Shown here: positions 1 to 10,689 of the stretch, piece after piece
How positions within the stretch are numbered: the first letter of the stretch is position 1
Layout of the letters: each line of letters opens with the position of its first letter
Assembly: GCA_030674185.1 (NCBI GenBank)
Contig: JAPXFY010000015.1
Span: forward strand, 18,705,489 to 18,769,488
DNA from: Monoplex corrugatus
Lineage: Eukaryota > Mollusca > Gastropoda > Littorinimorpha > Ranellidae
Reading direction: 5' to 3'
DNA: 64,000 bases
Translations under genes and position numbers: made by a program
Notes under the pieces: model-generated
The model's input: only the letters and a program-made list of their open reading frames with translations
Told to the model about the DNA's origin: nothing
The model's database searches: none

Positions 1-503
1 TTGGTGTGGTTTCTACTGGTGACCCTCCCACCTCTCTTGTCCATGCTCATCCACTATGCATGAATGCTGTCTTCTTTTGGGGCTTGTTGGCTGAAAACAC
101 GGCGACACCCTTGATTTGTGTGCCCTTTGACTCGGCTGGCTGAGATAGGATGATGGAAAATGATGTTCATAAGTCCGTGTGGGCAAATTGGGGAAACAGT
201 TACTTGACTGAAATAAGGAAAGGATGTTTAACATGTCGGTAGTTTTCAGTTGTTTCGGTTTGATGGTTGGTTTTATTCGGGATACAGTTGAACAATTCAG
301 TTGAACATGATTATTAATTATGGCTTTTACATGGGAACAAGACTGTTGATTATAGGTTGGTTATGTCTTCTGCCTTGAGCTGGTTCAACTTTTAACATTA
401 ACATATATATGTATGCGACATCATCCCACCCCCTGCACATAATAATGCATACAGGCAAGTTTGCATGCATATGCGTGCTCGCACTTGCACCCCCGTTTAC
501 TTG

Positions 504-535
504 CGCGCGCGCGCACACACACACACACATACATA

Positions 536-592
<57 letters not shown>

Positions 593-604
593 ACACACAC
601 ACGA
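504..604. repeat. (AC)n microsatellite
   Basis: A GCGC start runs into nearly pure CA repeats of roughly 85-90 bp, followed by a CT-rich tract to about 680. It lies inside the Atrophin intron that opens the window. Long His/Thr or Cys/Val frames here are repeat artefacts. Confidence 0.95.
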
Positions 605-916
605 GAGAGAGATTTCCCCACATCACCACATCCTTCCCCCTCTCTCTGTCTCTCTGTGTCTCTCCATCTCTTGCTCTCCCTCTCACTTTCCGTGGGTCTC
701 ACTCCTGCTAACAAGGCACGCACGCACACACACACGACATCCCCCTGCAGCTTGTTTGACACAAGAGCAACCAAGTGATGCCTAAATCGTTGTGAATGGG
801 TGACTATAATCTGCCGTGTTCTTGACAGTTTTACAGGTTCAGTTGTTGGGGCCATCATGCTGTCATCAGTAGAGCAGCTGCCACACGCTTGGTGCATCCC
901 CAAATAGTACAGATGT

Positions 917-1350
917 TAAAACAGAATTTGGAATGACTTGAAACTGTTGAAAGTGCTACACTCTTTTCAGTATATAGGTTGAAACAGAATTTGGAATGAC
1001 ATACACCGGCATAAAGTACCACACACACAAGTGTTTGAACACAATTTAGAATGACATTAACCCTTTGACTGTCGCACCCTATCCACCATCTGCAGAAACT
1101 TAACCTTTTGACTCCCTCACCCTATCCACCAGCTTTCTGTAGGTGAGGGAATCAGAGGGTTAAGTTTTTGTTTTGCCAGTGTGGTTGACAAAGTAGGATG
1201 TTGGTGGGCAGGATGCAGGAGTCAAAGGGTTAAACTATAGGCCCCATAAGTAACGCACACTTAAGCACAAAAAACAGACTTTGGAATGACGTTAACGTTC
1301 TGTATAAAGTGCCACATTGCTTTAAGTACATGTGTTAAAACAGAATTTGG
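917..1350. repeat. Tandem copies of an ACAGAATTTGGAATGAC unit split by M1
   Basis: The phrase AACAGAATTTGGAATGAC followed by ATAAAGTGCCAC recurs near 920, 972, 1040, 1265 and 1332. An M1 element (1057-1233) interrupts the array at a TTAA. Confidence 0.65.
1057..1233. mobile_element. M1 foldback element, copy 1
   Basis: It begins TTAACCCTTTGACTG and ends GTCAAAGGGTTAA. An inner foldback (CCACCAGCTTTCTGTAGG with its complement) sits in the middle. The TTAA ends and the CCC start resemble piggyBac-type MITEs. This is an unnamed family, repeated throughout the window. Confidence 0.75.
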
Positions 1351-1440
1351 AATAACTTGCAGACAGGATGCAGATGGTGCATCAAAGACATGAATGTGTC
1401 GTTAGTTTCTGCAGACCGTTTTTATGTGTAAAAGGTATTG

Positions 1441-1463
1441 CTTTTTTTTTTTTTTTTTTTTTT
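1441..1463. repeat. Poly-T tract
   Basis: A run of T residues (about 23) followed by TATATATA, perhaps the tail of an inverted retroposon. Confidence 0.9.
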
Positions 1464-1957
1464 ATATATACCGTGGTAGACTGATCGTTCCCCCAAACGA
1501 GGTGAGCATTAAAAAACAGACGTTTTAATTGCTCCTCTTTCACACGGCACTGCACTGTAAGGCCCGGTGATAAACTTGCGAGTCCCCTGGGGATGTTGAG
1601 CTCATCCAGCTCCCAGTGACGCTTAAATTGTCAGCACACCACACTGCACGAGAAATTCATGAGCCCACACTTCCTCCGATGACTGGCCTGATCATGAAAA
1701 ATGCAGGGCTTATTTTCTTCTTGCCAGCCGGCTGAGCTTGTTTCTGTGTTCATCAATAGCTGATGCTTTTCCCAGCTCCCAGCAGCTGTTCTACACGTGC
1801 GGTGGTCTGCCCCTGTGTGTGTGTGTGTGTAGGTGTCGGGTGTGTATGCATGGTTGGGCAACCTATTGGAAATGGGAGACTTTACGATTAATGTGTGCAG
1901 CTATGATATTTTATGCTGTAATCATGTGGATAAGTTGGTTTCAGCGATAATCACACC

Positions 1958-2215
1958 CCCTGTGGGGATGCCAGGGGCTCTTTCAGTATAAATAATATTC
2001 CCACCTGGAAATACTGTGCTAGAAGTTTCCTCTTTTCTGTCGCTCTCTGTTTCTTTCTTCCTCCACTGCTTTCCGTCATTTCTTCCTATCATTTTCTGCC
2101 TTGCTGGTCCATTTACCTGTATGTGTTAGATACAGTCTAACGCACTTTCTGAGTTTCTCTCAGGATTGATAATTGGGTGCTTGTATAAACCCCTTGGCAA
2201 GATACATAATTAAAA
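1958..2215 (+). mobile_element. R1 retroposon, 5' half
   Basis: It starts CTGTGGGGATGCCAGGGGCT and includes the family phrases CTTGCTGGTCCATTTACCTG and AGGATTGATAATTGGGTGC. It breaks off before the 3' half. The full family structure is described under 13607-14290. Confidence 0.7.
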
Positions 2216-2846
2216 TTATACTGTAAGACAATGGCTTAAAATTACGGGAGTCAACTTGCCTACGGGCACTGTTTATGATTTTTGCTGCTCTCACATAAAC
2301 ATTTCCTAGAAAAGTATACATATATTTAGAAAGGAGAAATCCTGAACTGCACTATAAAAGTAAATAAATGCATGTTTGCAGGAGAAAGTGAAATTACAGA
2401 ATGTTAGAATAAAAAACACATCCACACACATATGATGAGAAGTATAATGTAAACAAATCAAACTGAACGACAACCTGCATTCCATCAATGTCTGATGTAC
2501 AGTAAATACCCTTCATCATGTGCTTGAGCCTCTCTCGTTCATTTAGAACCAAAGACAAAGAATATTTTACCTCATAATCATCGGCAGAGTTACTGTCAAC
2601 AAAAGTCCCAACTTGTCAACCTCACGGTCAGTCCCAGTCTCACTCATTTCTGTGCAAAAACTTACAGAAATCAATCAAAGAACAGTAAAATGGCAACCGT
2701 GTGAAAGGGAGAGGCTGTGCAAAAGAAGCCTTATGATTGGTCAATTTGTACTCGCTTTATAGTTCAGACAGTATTTAGTGGGAGATATGAATGAAGCCAC
2801 GGTTTTGGGGTATCATGCTTGGACAGTAAAGCCATGATTGTGCCTG

Positions 2847-2948
2847 GGGGGGGGGGGGGGGGGGGGGGTAGGTGCATTTTGGGCTCTGGGGAAATGAGAT
2901 ATGTGGAAGCAGTTTTAAGTGACTTAGGCTTGTTTTACTTTATATACT
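2847..2948 (+). mobile_element. G-run followed by R1 middle fragment
   Basis: A run of about 23 G is followed by the R1 middle part (TGCATTTTGGGCTCTGGGGA, then AAATGAGATATGTGGAAGCA). Only about 80 bp of R1 is present. Confidence 0.6.
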
Positions 2949-4317
2949 GATCCGCCACACCCAGAAATTGCTTCAGGAAATTTCTTTCACATGACATACT
3001 GCAATGTGAAAATAACTTTTTCCCATTGTTGACTTCTTATGAGTGTGTGTTTTTAATTTGTAAATTGGAGACAAAACTGAAGTGAGAGAGAGAGAAATTT
3101 CCTTGAAAGATTGGCTGATTGCTTCAGATTGTTCAACCATGATAGATCTGAAAATATGGCACTGTAAGATACAGGAGGGCTGACAGACGATGGAAAGGGA
3201 TACAGTTAAAACCAAAACCAAGATGGTCAAAACACTGCTTGTGTCACACAACAGGAATGAAATAGAAAAATACTGTGCTGAAAACCACTTCAGTTTAGAC
3301 AAAGCAAGTGAGACAAAATGACAGTAACGTTTTATTTTCCGCTGGTAAAGGTTATTGACTGTAAGGCTTTGTTCAAACTTGCCATTGTTACTATTAGAAC
3401 TGTATGTGCTTGCCATGGCAATTATACAAGAATGAACAAAAACGAGTCTGGGACAAAGATCAGTTGGCCGAAAATTTGCACCTGTCTTGTCTGGTTGTAT
3501 TAATTTTTTTCTGGTTCCTGTTTATAATTACAATATTTTATTTTATTTATAGCGCAAAATCTTGACTGCAGGCGGTCACACTTTTTTTAAATAACAGAAA
3601 ATCAAACATTCAGATATTTCATAAAACGAGAAAAATGTGTAACTGAAAAACTGAATCGGGTCAGACGCAGCAACTGCCAGAGCAGAGAAGAGAAAATAGA
3701 AGGGTGTCCCTTCACGTCATTAACATACATAGCACCAGCCTACCGGCTGAAGGCAGAGAGAGAGAATGAAGCATAGCATGTGCCTTTGCCAGTGACAGCA
3801 GTAGGAAACCTTAGGCAACCGGGCCTGTCTGGCTGAAGGGCTCTTGATTTGAGAGTGTGCAGAATAGGCCCTGTCAATCTTTGCTGGCTATTGATTTTTC
3901 TCTCTTTCTCTCGGTCTGTGGCTCTTTTATGCCATTAAAGCCCATACAGGAAAGACAGTAGTGTTAGGGAACTTTCATGCTCACCATTATGCAGTAAGTA
4001 ATGGAGAGTGCCGGGTCTGGAAGAGGGGGGGGGGGGGGTGAATGAGAGCCGGCCCCCTCCTCATTCCTATCCCCAATCCCTCCATTTGCGGTCTTTTTTC
4101 TCCCCACAAAAGCACTAGTAGACAGTCATGAACTTTTGCATGAAGACCAGCAGCAGTCGTTTTCAGTCACTTTGATCATGCACCATGAAACTAATAAGAT
4201 TAATAAAAAAAAAAATTTTTTAAATTAAAAAGAAAGAAAGAAAAGAAAGAAAAAGAAAAGGAATTTAGTTGAGAGAATTACTTAGATCATTATGTATGTG
4301 GGTTTGTGTATGTGTGT

Positions 4318-4640
4318 GTGTGTTATTACTTATTTTTGTTAGTTTTTTTTAAAGCCCAGATGAATGTATAGCCATATCACAGCTGTAGTGTGTGTATGTG
4401 TTATTAGGTATTTTTGTTTTGTTTAAAGCCCAGCTGAATGCGTAGCCATATCAGAGCTGTAGAGTGGTGTGTGTGTGTGTGTGTGTGTGTGTTATTAGAT
4501 ATTTTTGTTTATAGCCCAGCTGAATGCATAGCCATGTCAGAGCTGTAGTGTATGTGTGTGTATGTGTGTTATTAGTTATTTTTGTTTAAAGCCCAGCTGA
4601 ATGCACAGCCATACCAGAGCTGTAGTGTGTGTGTGCGTGT
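4318..4640 (-). repeat. Four tandem R1 3' ends, antisense
   Basis: Four units of roughly 75-100 bp each contain AAGCCCAGCTGAATGC followed by a GCCATATCAGAGCTGTAG-like segment and GT repeats. On the minus strand this is the R1 3' end (GATATGGCT...CAGCTGGGCTTTAAACAA). The repeat unit is therefore a tail-only fragment amplified in tandem. Confidence 0.7.
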
Positions 4641-5420
4641 ATGCATACGTGTGATGACAGCAGGTGCTTATTTATTAACTGGGATGTGTTATTGACTTGA
4701 TGTCTGCTTGCATAAATGGATGAATGTATGTGTGCATGTATGGATGAATGCATGTACGTATGAATGATGGTAACCTTGTTTGGCTCATTGTAAGTATAAA
4801 TATTTTATTGTGAAACAGTGAGCACTCAGGACACAGACACTGACCTGTGGCTTGTTATGAAGGCCACCGACCCAATACACAGACCACAGATTGAGATGTG
4901 GAGGTCAACATTGGTGGTGTCCATAATTCATTTTAAACATCATCCGTTGGCTGTGTCATAGGATGGTGTTATAAACGTGTTATTTTTATCTTCTGTCGTC
5001 GTAACAGAAAATGTCATTGTAGCAGCGCTTTGGAACTTTGCATACACTTGGCCCAGTTATTCCATGACTGAATTAGTGCAAACCTTGAGATCATTTGTTA
5101 TGATGTCACTTCGGGTACGTTCATTCCAAGCGTTATGGCCACAATTAGCATTGAGCAGCATGCTTACATGAAAACTGAATTTTATGAAGGAAGTTCTGTC
5201 ACGGATATGTTAAAAACACTACAGAGTATATGTATGACTGAAGAACAATAATTTTAAGGAATTGCTGTGGGGGGAAAGAAAAAAACAGTACATGGAACAA
5301 TTTGGACAGAAGTAAATCAGCTTCCCCTCAAACTAACTCTTTTTTTTTTTTTTAAAGAAATATAGATGTGTATAAAACCCTTGGACAATTACATCACTCT
5401 CCTCTGTTTGACTGTTGCAG

Positions 5421-5620
5421 TTTCCAAAGATTGGCACCATGCGGGCAAGGAGCGTGGTTTGCTATGTACGGAATGTCGGCTGTTCTACAAGAAGTACGGG
5501 GAGGCGCGCCCGCTAGACGGGGACAAGGACGGCTCACAGTACCTCTTCAAGCCGGTCAAGGAGGAAGACGAGGCTGTCAACGGCAAACACAATATGCGCA
5601 CAAGACGTGGCAATTCTGCT
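5421..5620 (+). CDS. RERE: Atrophin/RERE exon with second half of GATA-type zinc finger
   Basis: This is the first Atrophin exon in the window. It is bounded by a pyrimidine-rich acceptor ending TTGCAG and the donor GCT|gtaagt. It enters in phase 1 and leaves in phase 0. The peptide starts SKDWHHAGKERGLLCTECRL and continues through FKPVKEEDE to KHNMRTRR, which matches the GATA zinc finger of RERE/Grunge. Only the second Cys-x2-Cys pair (CTEC) is here; the first pair must be on an upstream exon outside the window. Atrophins are nuclear co-repressors that bind orphan nuclear receptors and recruit HDAC1/2 through ELM2 and SANT domains, which are also upstream. Family assignment is firm; the symbol follows the vertebrate orthologue. 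Confidence 0.93.
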
Positions 5621-6289
5621 GTAAGTTGTCATCTGTTGTGCTAAAGATTTTTTGTAACATCTGATTTGGTCGTCGTGGAACGTTTAAGTGTGGTGGTATA
5701 GTACATAATTTGTTCATCGTGGAATGTTAAGTGTGGTGGTACAGTATCTTCCAAATTCAGAAATGCTTTGGTAACTCAAGATGTGATCATAATGTGAATG
5801 TGTGTGTGTGTGTGTGTAATAACGCTAATATGATATAACAATGACAAGGCTACAGACCCATTTCTTCGTTGTTTTGGAAAAGATAAGTCTTGAATCTATT
5901 TAATTGGTCATCATAGGATGTTAAGTGCAATAGTATACTGTGTTGTAAATTTGAAAATGCTCTCATAGCTGAATTTGTCATCCTGGTTCAGTCAGAACAT
6001 TTAAATTAAGTACATGTATTTTATTATCTTGGACCTCTGAAAACACTTTGCTAGCTCACGACAGGAACATAATTTGGTCATCACAGGATGTTAAGTACAA
6101 AAATATTATACCCTGTACATATAAAAATGCTTCTATAGCTCAAGATGTGATCATGGTTGAGCAGAGAGTTTATTAAGATGATAGATATAACTGCATTCTT
6201 GTGATTTGGGAACTGCTTTGAGAGTGCAGTCATAGTAGACCAGTACTTTTGGAGTAGAGCAGTAATTTTGGATGTCTGGGTATAAATGC

Positions 6290-6800
6290 ATACTTCACCT
6301 GTCGGCGTCACCAGGTTCGGTTTTGGCCTCTGCACACCTGGAGACCACCATCTCCCTCCAGGCCTGTCTTGACTTTCGTGGACAATTTCTTGAATAGTTA
6401 GGCCACTGATGTTGGTTATGTTCTCGATGTAGGAGGTTGAAGATCTGCCTTTCTTTCTTTTTGCCACTGTTTTTCCTTGAAAGATGGTTCCCATGAAGTC
6501 CGTGTTTTTGTTGCGATACATGGCCAATGTATTTTAGTCTTGTTGATGTCTGCTAGTAGTTTTCTGGTGGTATCGGGTTCTTCCAGGACACTTTCATTAG
6601 TTTGTCTGTCTGTCTGTCCATTTGACACATAGTAGTCTCCAATTAAACCACATATCTGCTGCCTCTATTCTTCTGCAATTTGTTTTTCTCAGAGTCCAGG
6701 CTTTGCAATCATAAATCATGTCTCCCATTATTATGTGAACTTCTCTTTTCAGTATTTTATTCTTGGCAGTTTGAGCTGGTGGATGTCGGGGCATATGCCT
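6290..6800 (-). pseudogene. Degraded LINE 3' end (endonuclease-reverse transcriptase C-terminus)
   Basis: Read on the minus strand in shifted frames it gives CKAWTLRK, RRIEAADMWFNWRLLCVKWT, DRQTNESVLEEPDTTRKLL and NITNISGLTIQEIVHESQDR. It ends with the same terminal sequence (CACCTGTCGGCGTCACC on +) as the LINE at 36120-37519, so both belong to one family. Frameshifts and stops show it is dead. It is in the intron between the zinc-finger exon and the next. Confidence 0.8.
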
Positions 6801-7304
6801 AGATGATGTTTAAGGCAGCTGGCTTTGTGTTCAGTTTAACTGTTATCAATCGGTCATTGATTGTGTTATGCATACTGTATAATTTTAAAGGTGCTTTGAC
6901 ATTGTTTGATTGCAAGAAGACTCTTAGTATGTTAACACAGTGAGTCTATGTACACTATCGTGTGTACACTATCGGTTTAGAAATGCTGAGACTGGGCACA
7001 ATGTGGTCAAGTTTTGAACAGTAAAAAATGTATTCTGAGTAAATGCAGTGATTATGTATGCTGTGAATTTGAAGATTTTTGGTCATCACATCAGCATAGG
7101 GTGATGAAAAACAAAGAAAAATGCATTGTGAATAAACGTAGTGGTGCTGTGAAATTGAACAGGATGATGGAAAAACAAACAAAGCTTTCTCAGAACAAGG
7201 GCACAATTTGATATCAAATTTATAATAGAACGGATGTGAATGTTTTCTTTCATGCAGGCCTCATTGCCGTTTCTTGCCCCAATCAGATATGTCAAAATAT
7301 GTGT

Positions 7305-7400
7305 AAGTCTAAAGCCTGTTTGGTGTAGAGATACAGCTTTTGCTTTGCAGCCTGACTGCTCAAGTTCAAATCTGACTTGGGAGACAAGAGAGACACAGTG
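7305..7400 (+). mobile_element. tRNA-like SINE head
   Basis: TTTGGTGTAGAGATACAGC resembles an A box and AAGTTCAAATCTGACTTGGG resembles a B box. It is not a foldable tRNA gene as far as I can see. Confidence 0.4.
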
Positions 7401-7574
7401 TTTGTGGTTCAGTAAACTGTACTGTTTTGAGGTTGGGGATGGTAAAGCAGCAAGACATGTGGAATAGGCATCGCCCTCATAATGCTGACCTTGAGAGGAG
7501 TTTAGGTCTCTCTGTGCATGTGCATGCAGGGAGTTGAAACACTGTCAGGACAGCACATACATTGACCTGGAAAT

Positions 7575-7665
7575 ATGTCAAGAGTGCCCTCCCCCAAGTG
7601 ATTGGATCGAACTCATAGTAGCAGACATTCCAGTCGATATCCTAACCACTTGACGTCACCCCTAT
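7575..7665 (-). mobile_element. tRNA-like SINE head, antisense
   Basis: On the minus strand it reads GTCAAGTGGTTAGGATATCG (A-box-like), then GAGTTCGATCCAATCAC (B-box-like). The two heads at 7305 and 7575 face each other and enclose a GGCATCGCCCTCATAATGCTG segment shared with other SINE bodies. Confidence 0.5.
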
Positions 7666-7685
7666 TATCATAATCAGTTAAGTCT

Positions 7686-7922
7686 TTAACAACTCTTTGA
7701 CTGCCTCACCCTAGCATCCTCCATTGTCAACCATGCTAGCAAGCAAAAACTTAATCTCTGGCTCCTTCACCCCATCCACCAGCTTCCTGCAGGGAATCGA
7801 AGGGTTAAGTTTTTGCAGTTGTGTGGATAAGGTGTATGCAGGAAGCTAGTAGATCGGATGAGGGAGTCGAAGGGTTAGGTTTTGCAGTTGTGTGGATAGG
7901 GTGCAGGAGTCGGAGGGATAAG
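7686..7922. mobile_element. M1 foldback element with duplicated arm
   Basis: It starts TTAACAACTCTTTGACTGCC and ends GGAGTCGGAGGGATAA. The right arm segment (GGAAGCTAGTAGATCGG and its neighbours) is repeated, making it longer than the usual 190 bp. Its end is about 30 bp from the exon acceptor at 7950. Confidence 0.7.
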
Positions 7923-7949
7923 TGGAATATTTTGTTTTTCATGTCACAG

Positions 7950-8108
7950 GGTGAAACAAAAGGAAAAAAGACAGAGCGCAGTAACAGTACCAGCAGTCCA
8001 GACATCGAAGGGGTCAGCTCCAAACTGGGGCCTAATTCTCCCAGTGTGGCCAGCACCGGCAGCTGTAGCAGTAACGACAAAGACAGCAAGGACAATAACA
8101 ACGCACAG
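7950..8108 (+). CDS. RERE: Atrophin exon, Ser/Asn/Lys-rich linker
   Basis: The exon has 53 codons, phase 0 to 0, between acceptor TGTCACAG and donor CAG|gtcaga. It encodes a hydrophilic linker starting GETKGKKTERSNSTSSPDIE and ending in a Ser/Asp/Asn-rich run. This matches the low-complexity stretch that follows the zinc finger in RERE. No folded domain is visible. The M1 foldback repeat ends about 30 bp upstream of the acceptor. Confidence 0.85.
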
Positions 8109-8724
8109 GTCAGATACAGTTCCATTCCGTGTGCTGATGTCTGTTCTGTCAGAAAATCAAGTTTTTCTACATTTCAGTGTTGATACAGGGAAGAAAAGTC
8201 TGTCTTAATGTTCCTGTTGTTTCTATAATGATTTAACAAAACAAAGTCCTTTCAGTCATGCAGTAGTTTTCATTAATGCTGTTATTGTTTTTGGCTTTGA
8301 AAAAGAGACAGGCATGTGTGTGTACTTTTCTGACCATTTTCAATTTGTTACATACAGACTGAGAGATAATTTGACTAAGTTTTAATCACTGATATTAATA
8401 GCTGATAGTACTTTAAAAATGACACTCATACTGGACTGTGAATGTCCATCACTTAGAAGCTCTATGGGTTCGTAGTGAAACCATTTGTTTTTCTTAGTGG
8501 TGTTATCATCAGTCATCTAAACACATAATTATGTACAGTTAGGTCAAATTGTAATAACAGATTTTTATGTTTATGTCCTTTTGATATCTGTAATTTCCGT
8601 GGCCTTTTCTTCAGGATCAGATGGATTTCAACAGTAGTTGTGCACATATGCACAAATACACAAAGACATGTGCACACACAAACATGCACACACAGGCATA
8701 TGTGCACACACATATATTGAATTA

Positions 8725-9131
8725 TTTGTTGTTGTGATGTGCAGAGCAAGCCTGATATGCACAGTCCATCATCATCATCATCATCATCATTATTATCACT
8801 AACCACATATTGTCAGATTAACCAAAAATTTGCACTGACATTGCACTAAAATTGCTTGGTGTTATGATACATAGAGCAAACCTGCCCTGCACATATACCA
8901 TCATCATCATGAACCGCTGTCAGGTAAATGTACAAGTCGCACTGACATTACACACACTCTCTGATTGCTTGGTGTTATGATGTACAGAGCAAGCCTGCCC
9001 TGCATGCATACCATCATCGTCATCATCATGAACCATTGTCAGGTAAACGTGCAAGTTGTACTGACATTGCACACACTCAGTGATTACTTGGTGTTACGAT
9101 GTACAGAGCAAGCCTGCCCTGCATGTATACT

Positions 9132-9163
<32 letters not shown>

Positions 9164-9254
9164 GAACCATTTCATGTAAATCACTGTTAGGTAAACATAC
9201 AAATTGCACTGACAGTAAACACACTCACTGATGACTTGATGTTATGATATACAG
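8725..9254. repeat. Tandem array of 110-150-bp units copying the next exon's acceptor
   Basis: Units contain GTTATGATGTACAGAGCAAG followed by CCTGCCCTGCATGCATACC, a TCA repeat, and a GTCAGGTAAACGTGCAAG-like segment. Starts are near 8733, 8862, 8973 and 9094. The last copy at 9241 runs into the real exon (TACAG|AGCAAGCCCGACGGC). The intron therefore carries four near-copies of the acceptor and the first exon bases. Confidence 0.8.
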
Positions 9255-9413
9255 AGCAAGCCCGACGGCAAGAGCAAAAAGAGAAGGGGTGGGGACACTG
9301 AGGAGGGCAAGTTGAAGAAGAGTCGCTCAGACTCGGAATCCATGATTGACAGCAGCGACGCCTCTGGCAATGAAGATTTAGGAAATGAAGCTGATTCTGA
9401 TGATAATAATCAG
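9255..9413 (+). CDS. RERE: Atrophin exon, basic then acidic linker
   Basis: The exon has 53 codons, phase 0 to 0, with acceptor GATATACAG and donor CAG|gtaagg. It begins SKPDGKSKKRRGGDTEEGKL and carries a probable nuclear localisation signal (KSKKRR, then KLKKSR). An acidic segment follows (SDSESMIDSSDASGNED and DSDDNN). It joins in frame to the preceding and following exons. Four tandem copies of its acceptor region lie just upstream (see the repeat at 8725-9254). Confidence 0.87.
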
Positions 9414-9589
9414 GTAAGGTTGATGATTTGGGAATCCATTGTGGAATGTTGGTACATGTGACAGTTTGGAGGTATTTTATATTGACATCAGTGTAGATGC
9501 ACATAGAGGATAAAAAAGCTTAGTTGCTGAGAGTGGCAAAATAGCATGTTGCATACCATGGTTCTGGAAAGACAAGGTCAGCTGTGAAT

Positions 9590-9840
9590 GAGGGTGGTTG
9601 TCAAATCGATGGATGACTAGGTTCATGCCCCGAGTTTGAACACGCGCCACAACTGTCAACACAGTTGTAAATGTACCTGTCCATCTTATGGTGGGGAAAG
9701 TCAAGTAGTTGAAGAGATAGGCACCATCCTCATGGTGCTGTCCCCAAGAGAAGTAGTTAGTCTGACTGACGTGTACCCAGTCAAAGTTATGGAAAAACTT
9801 GTTTGTCAGTGCATGTGCAGAAGAAAAACGTGTTATGGAT
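9590..9840. mobile_element. SINE-body-like segment
   Basis: It contains TCATCCTCATGGTGCTGTCCCC and ATCTTATGGTGGGGAAAGTC. These phrases recur in altered form near 7480 and 54700 (CTCATAATGCTG...CC). It is probably a decayed SINE. The boundaries are uncertain. Confidence 0.35.
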
Positions 9841-10359
9841 GAGTGTTGGGTGTGCATTTTATGTGTATGTTTTATCTGTACTTTTTGTGTCTGCATACTT
9901 ATAGTTAATTTTGAGGTATTTTTCACCGTAGAATTACTACTTTTCTTGTTTGTGTTTAAATACATTAATTTAAATATACTGTTCACCATAAAATTTCCAT
10001 TTTGCATCCCCTTTGAAAGGAATTGAGAAGTGAAAAGGTGATTTGTGATTGAATTACCATACAATGTGGATTTTAAAAAGTAATTTATTTTTGCACAGGA
10101 AAGACCCAAGAGTTAACCAACTAAATGTCATTTGTCAGTGAGTGGTAATGTTTGTGTATGTTTGTGTTTGTTTTGTACATTGTGTTAAATTGAAAGGGAT
10201 AGGTTCATTTCCCAGGTCCTTCCCCTTAAGGCCCAATTAGCTTGCCTTTCAGAAGTCTTGGATAAAAAAAAAGAATGAGATGAAAAAACAAAGAGAATAC
10301 ATGTGTGTGACAGAGTAGATGACAACTTGGGTCAAGTGTCATTCATCGAAAAGGCTTGA

Positions 10360-10640
10360 GTGTACCCTAGTTCAGCATTTGTGCCTCTGTGTGTGAGAGA
10401 CGCAGGGAGGATGACTGCTTTGGTCAGGGGTTATACATCCTACTGTGGTCCTGTCTTCTCCCTCCCAGTTTGTGCTTTGTGCCCTGAAGATTCGGTTGTT
10501 GTTGGTGATTGCTTTGGTGACTAATGAGAGTACGAGTCTTGATGTGATTCTTGAATCAAGATTTGGCACCTTATAAATATTATTATGATTAGTAGTTGTA
10601 GTAGTAGCAGTTGTAGTAATAGTATCATTATTGCATTGTG
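10360..10640 (+). mobile_element. SINE with (ATT)n tail
   Basis: The end reads GATTCTTGAATCAAGATTTG, then GCACCTTATAAATATTATTA. The same 3' end occurs at 21600-21835 (AAGATTTAGCGCCTTACAGA). It ends close to the acceptor of the large exon and supplies most of the false upstream extension of that open frame. Confidence 0.65.
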
Positions 10641-10689
10641 CATTATGTCTGTGGGTGATGTGATTTGTGCACAGCATGTGGTGTTACAG

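Noticed and set aside
327..903. Long His/Thr-rich and Cys/Val-rich open frames on both strands
   Set aside because: They are translations of the CA microsatellite and the CT tract, with no coding features.
2973..3416. 147-codon minus-strand frame
   Set aside because: No recognisable motif, no codon bias visible and no splice context. It is likely chance in an intron.
7575..7665. A tRNA gene from the A-box and B-box-like motifs
   Set aside because: I could not build a cloverleaf with acceptor stem, and the segment is joined to a SINE body seen elsewhere.
10585..10689. Upstream extension of the 570-codon frame with an ATG at 10585
   Set aside because: This part is SINE tail and intron. The acceptor GTGTTACAG at 10689 and phase 0 junction to the 9255 exon explain the gene better.
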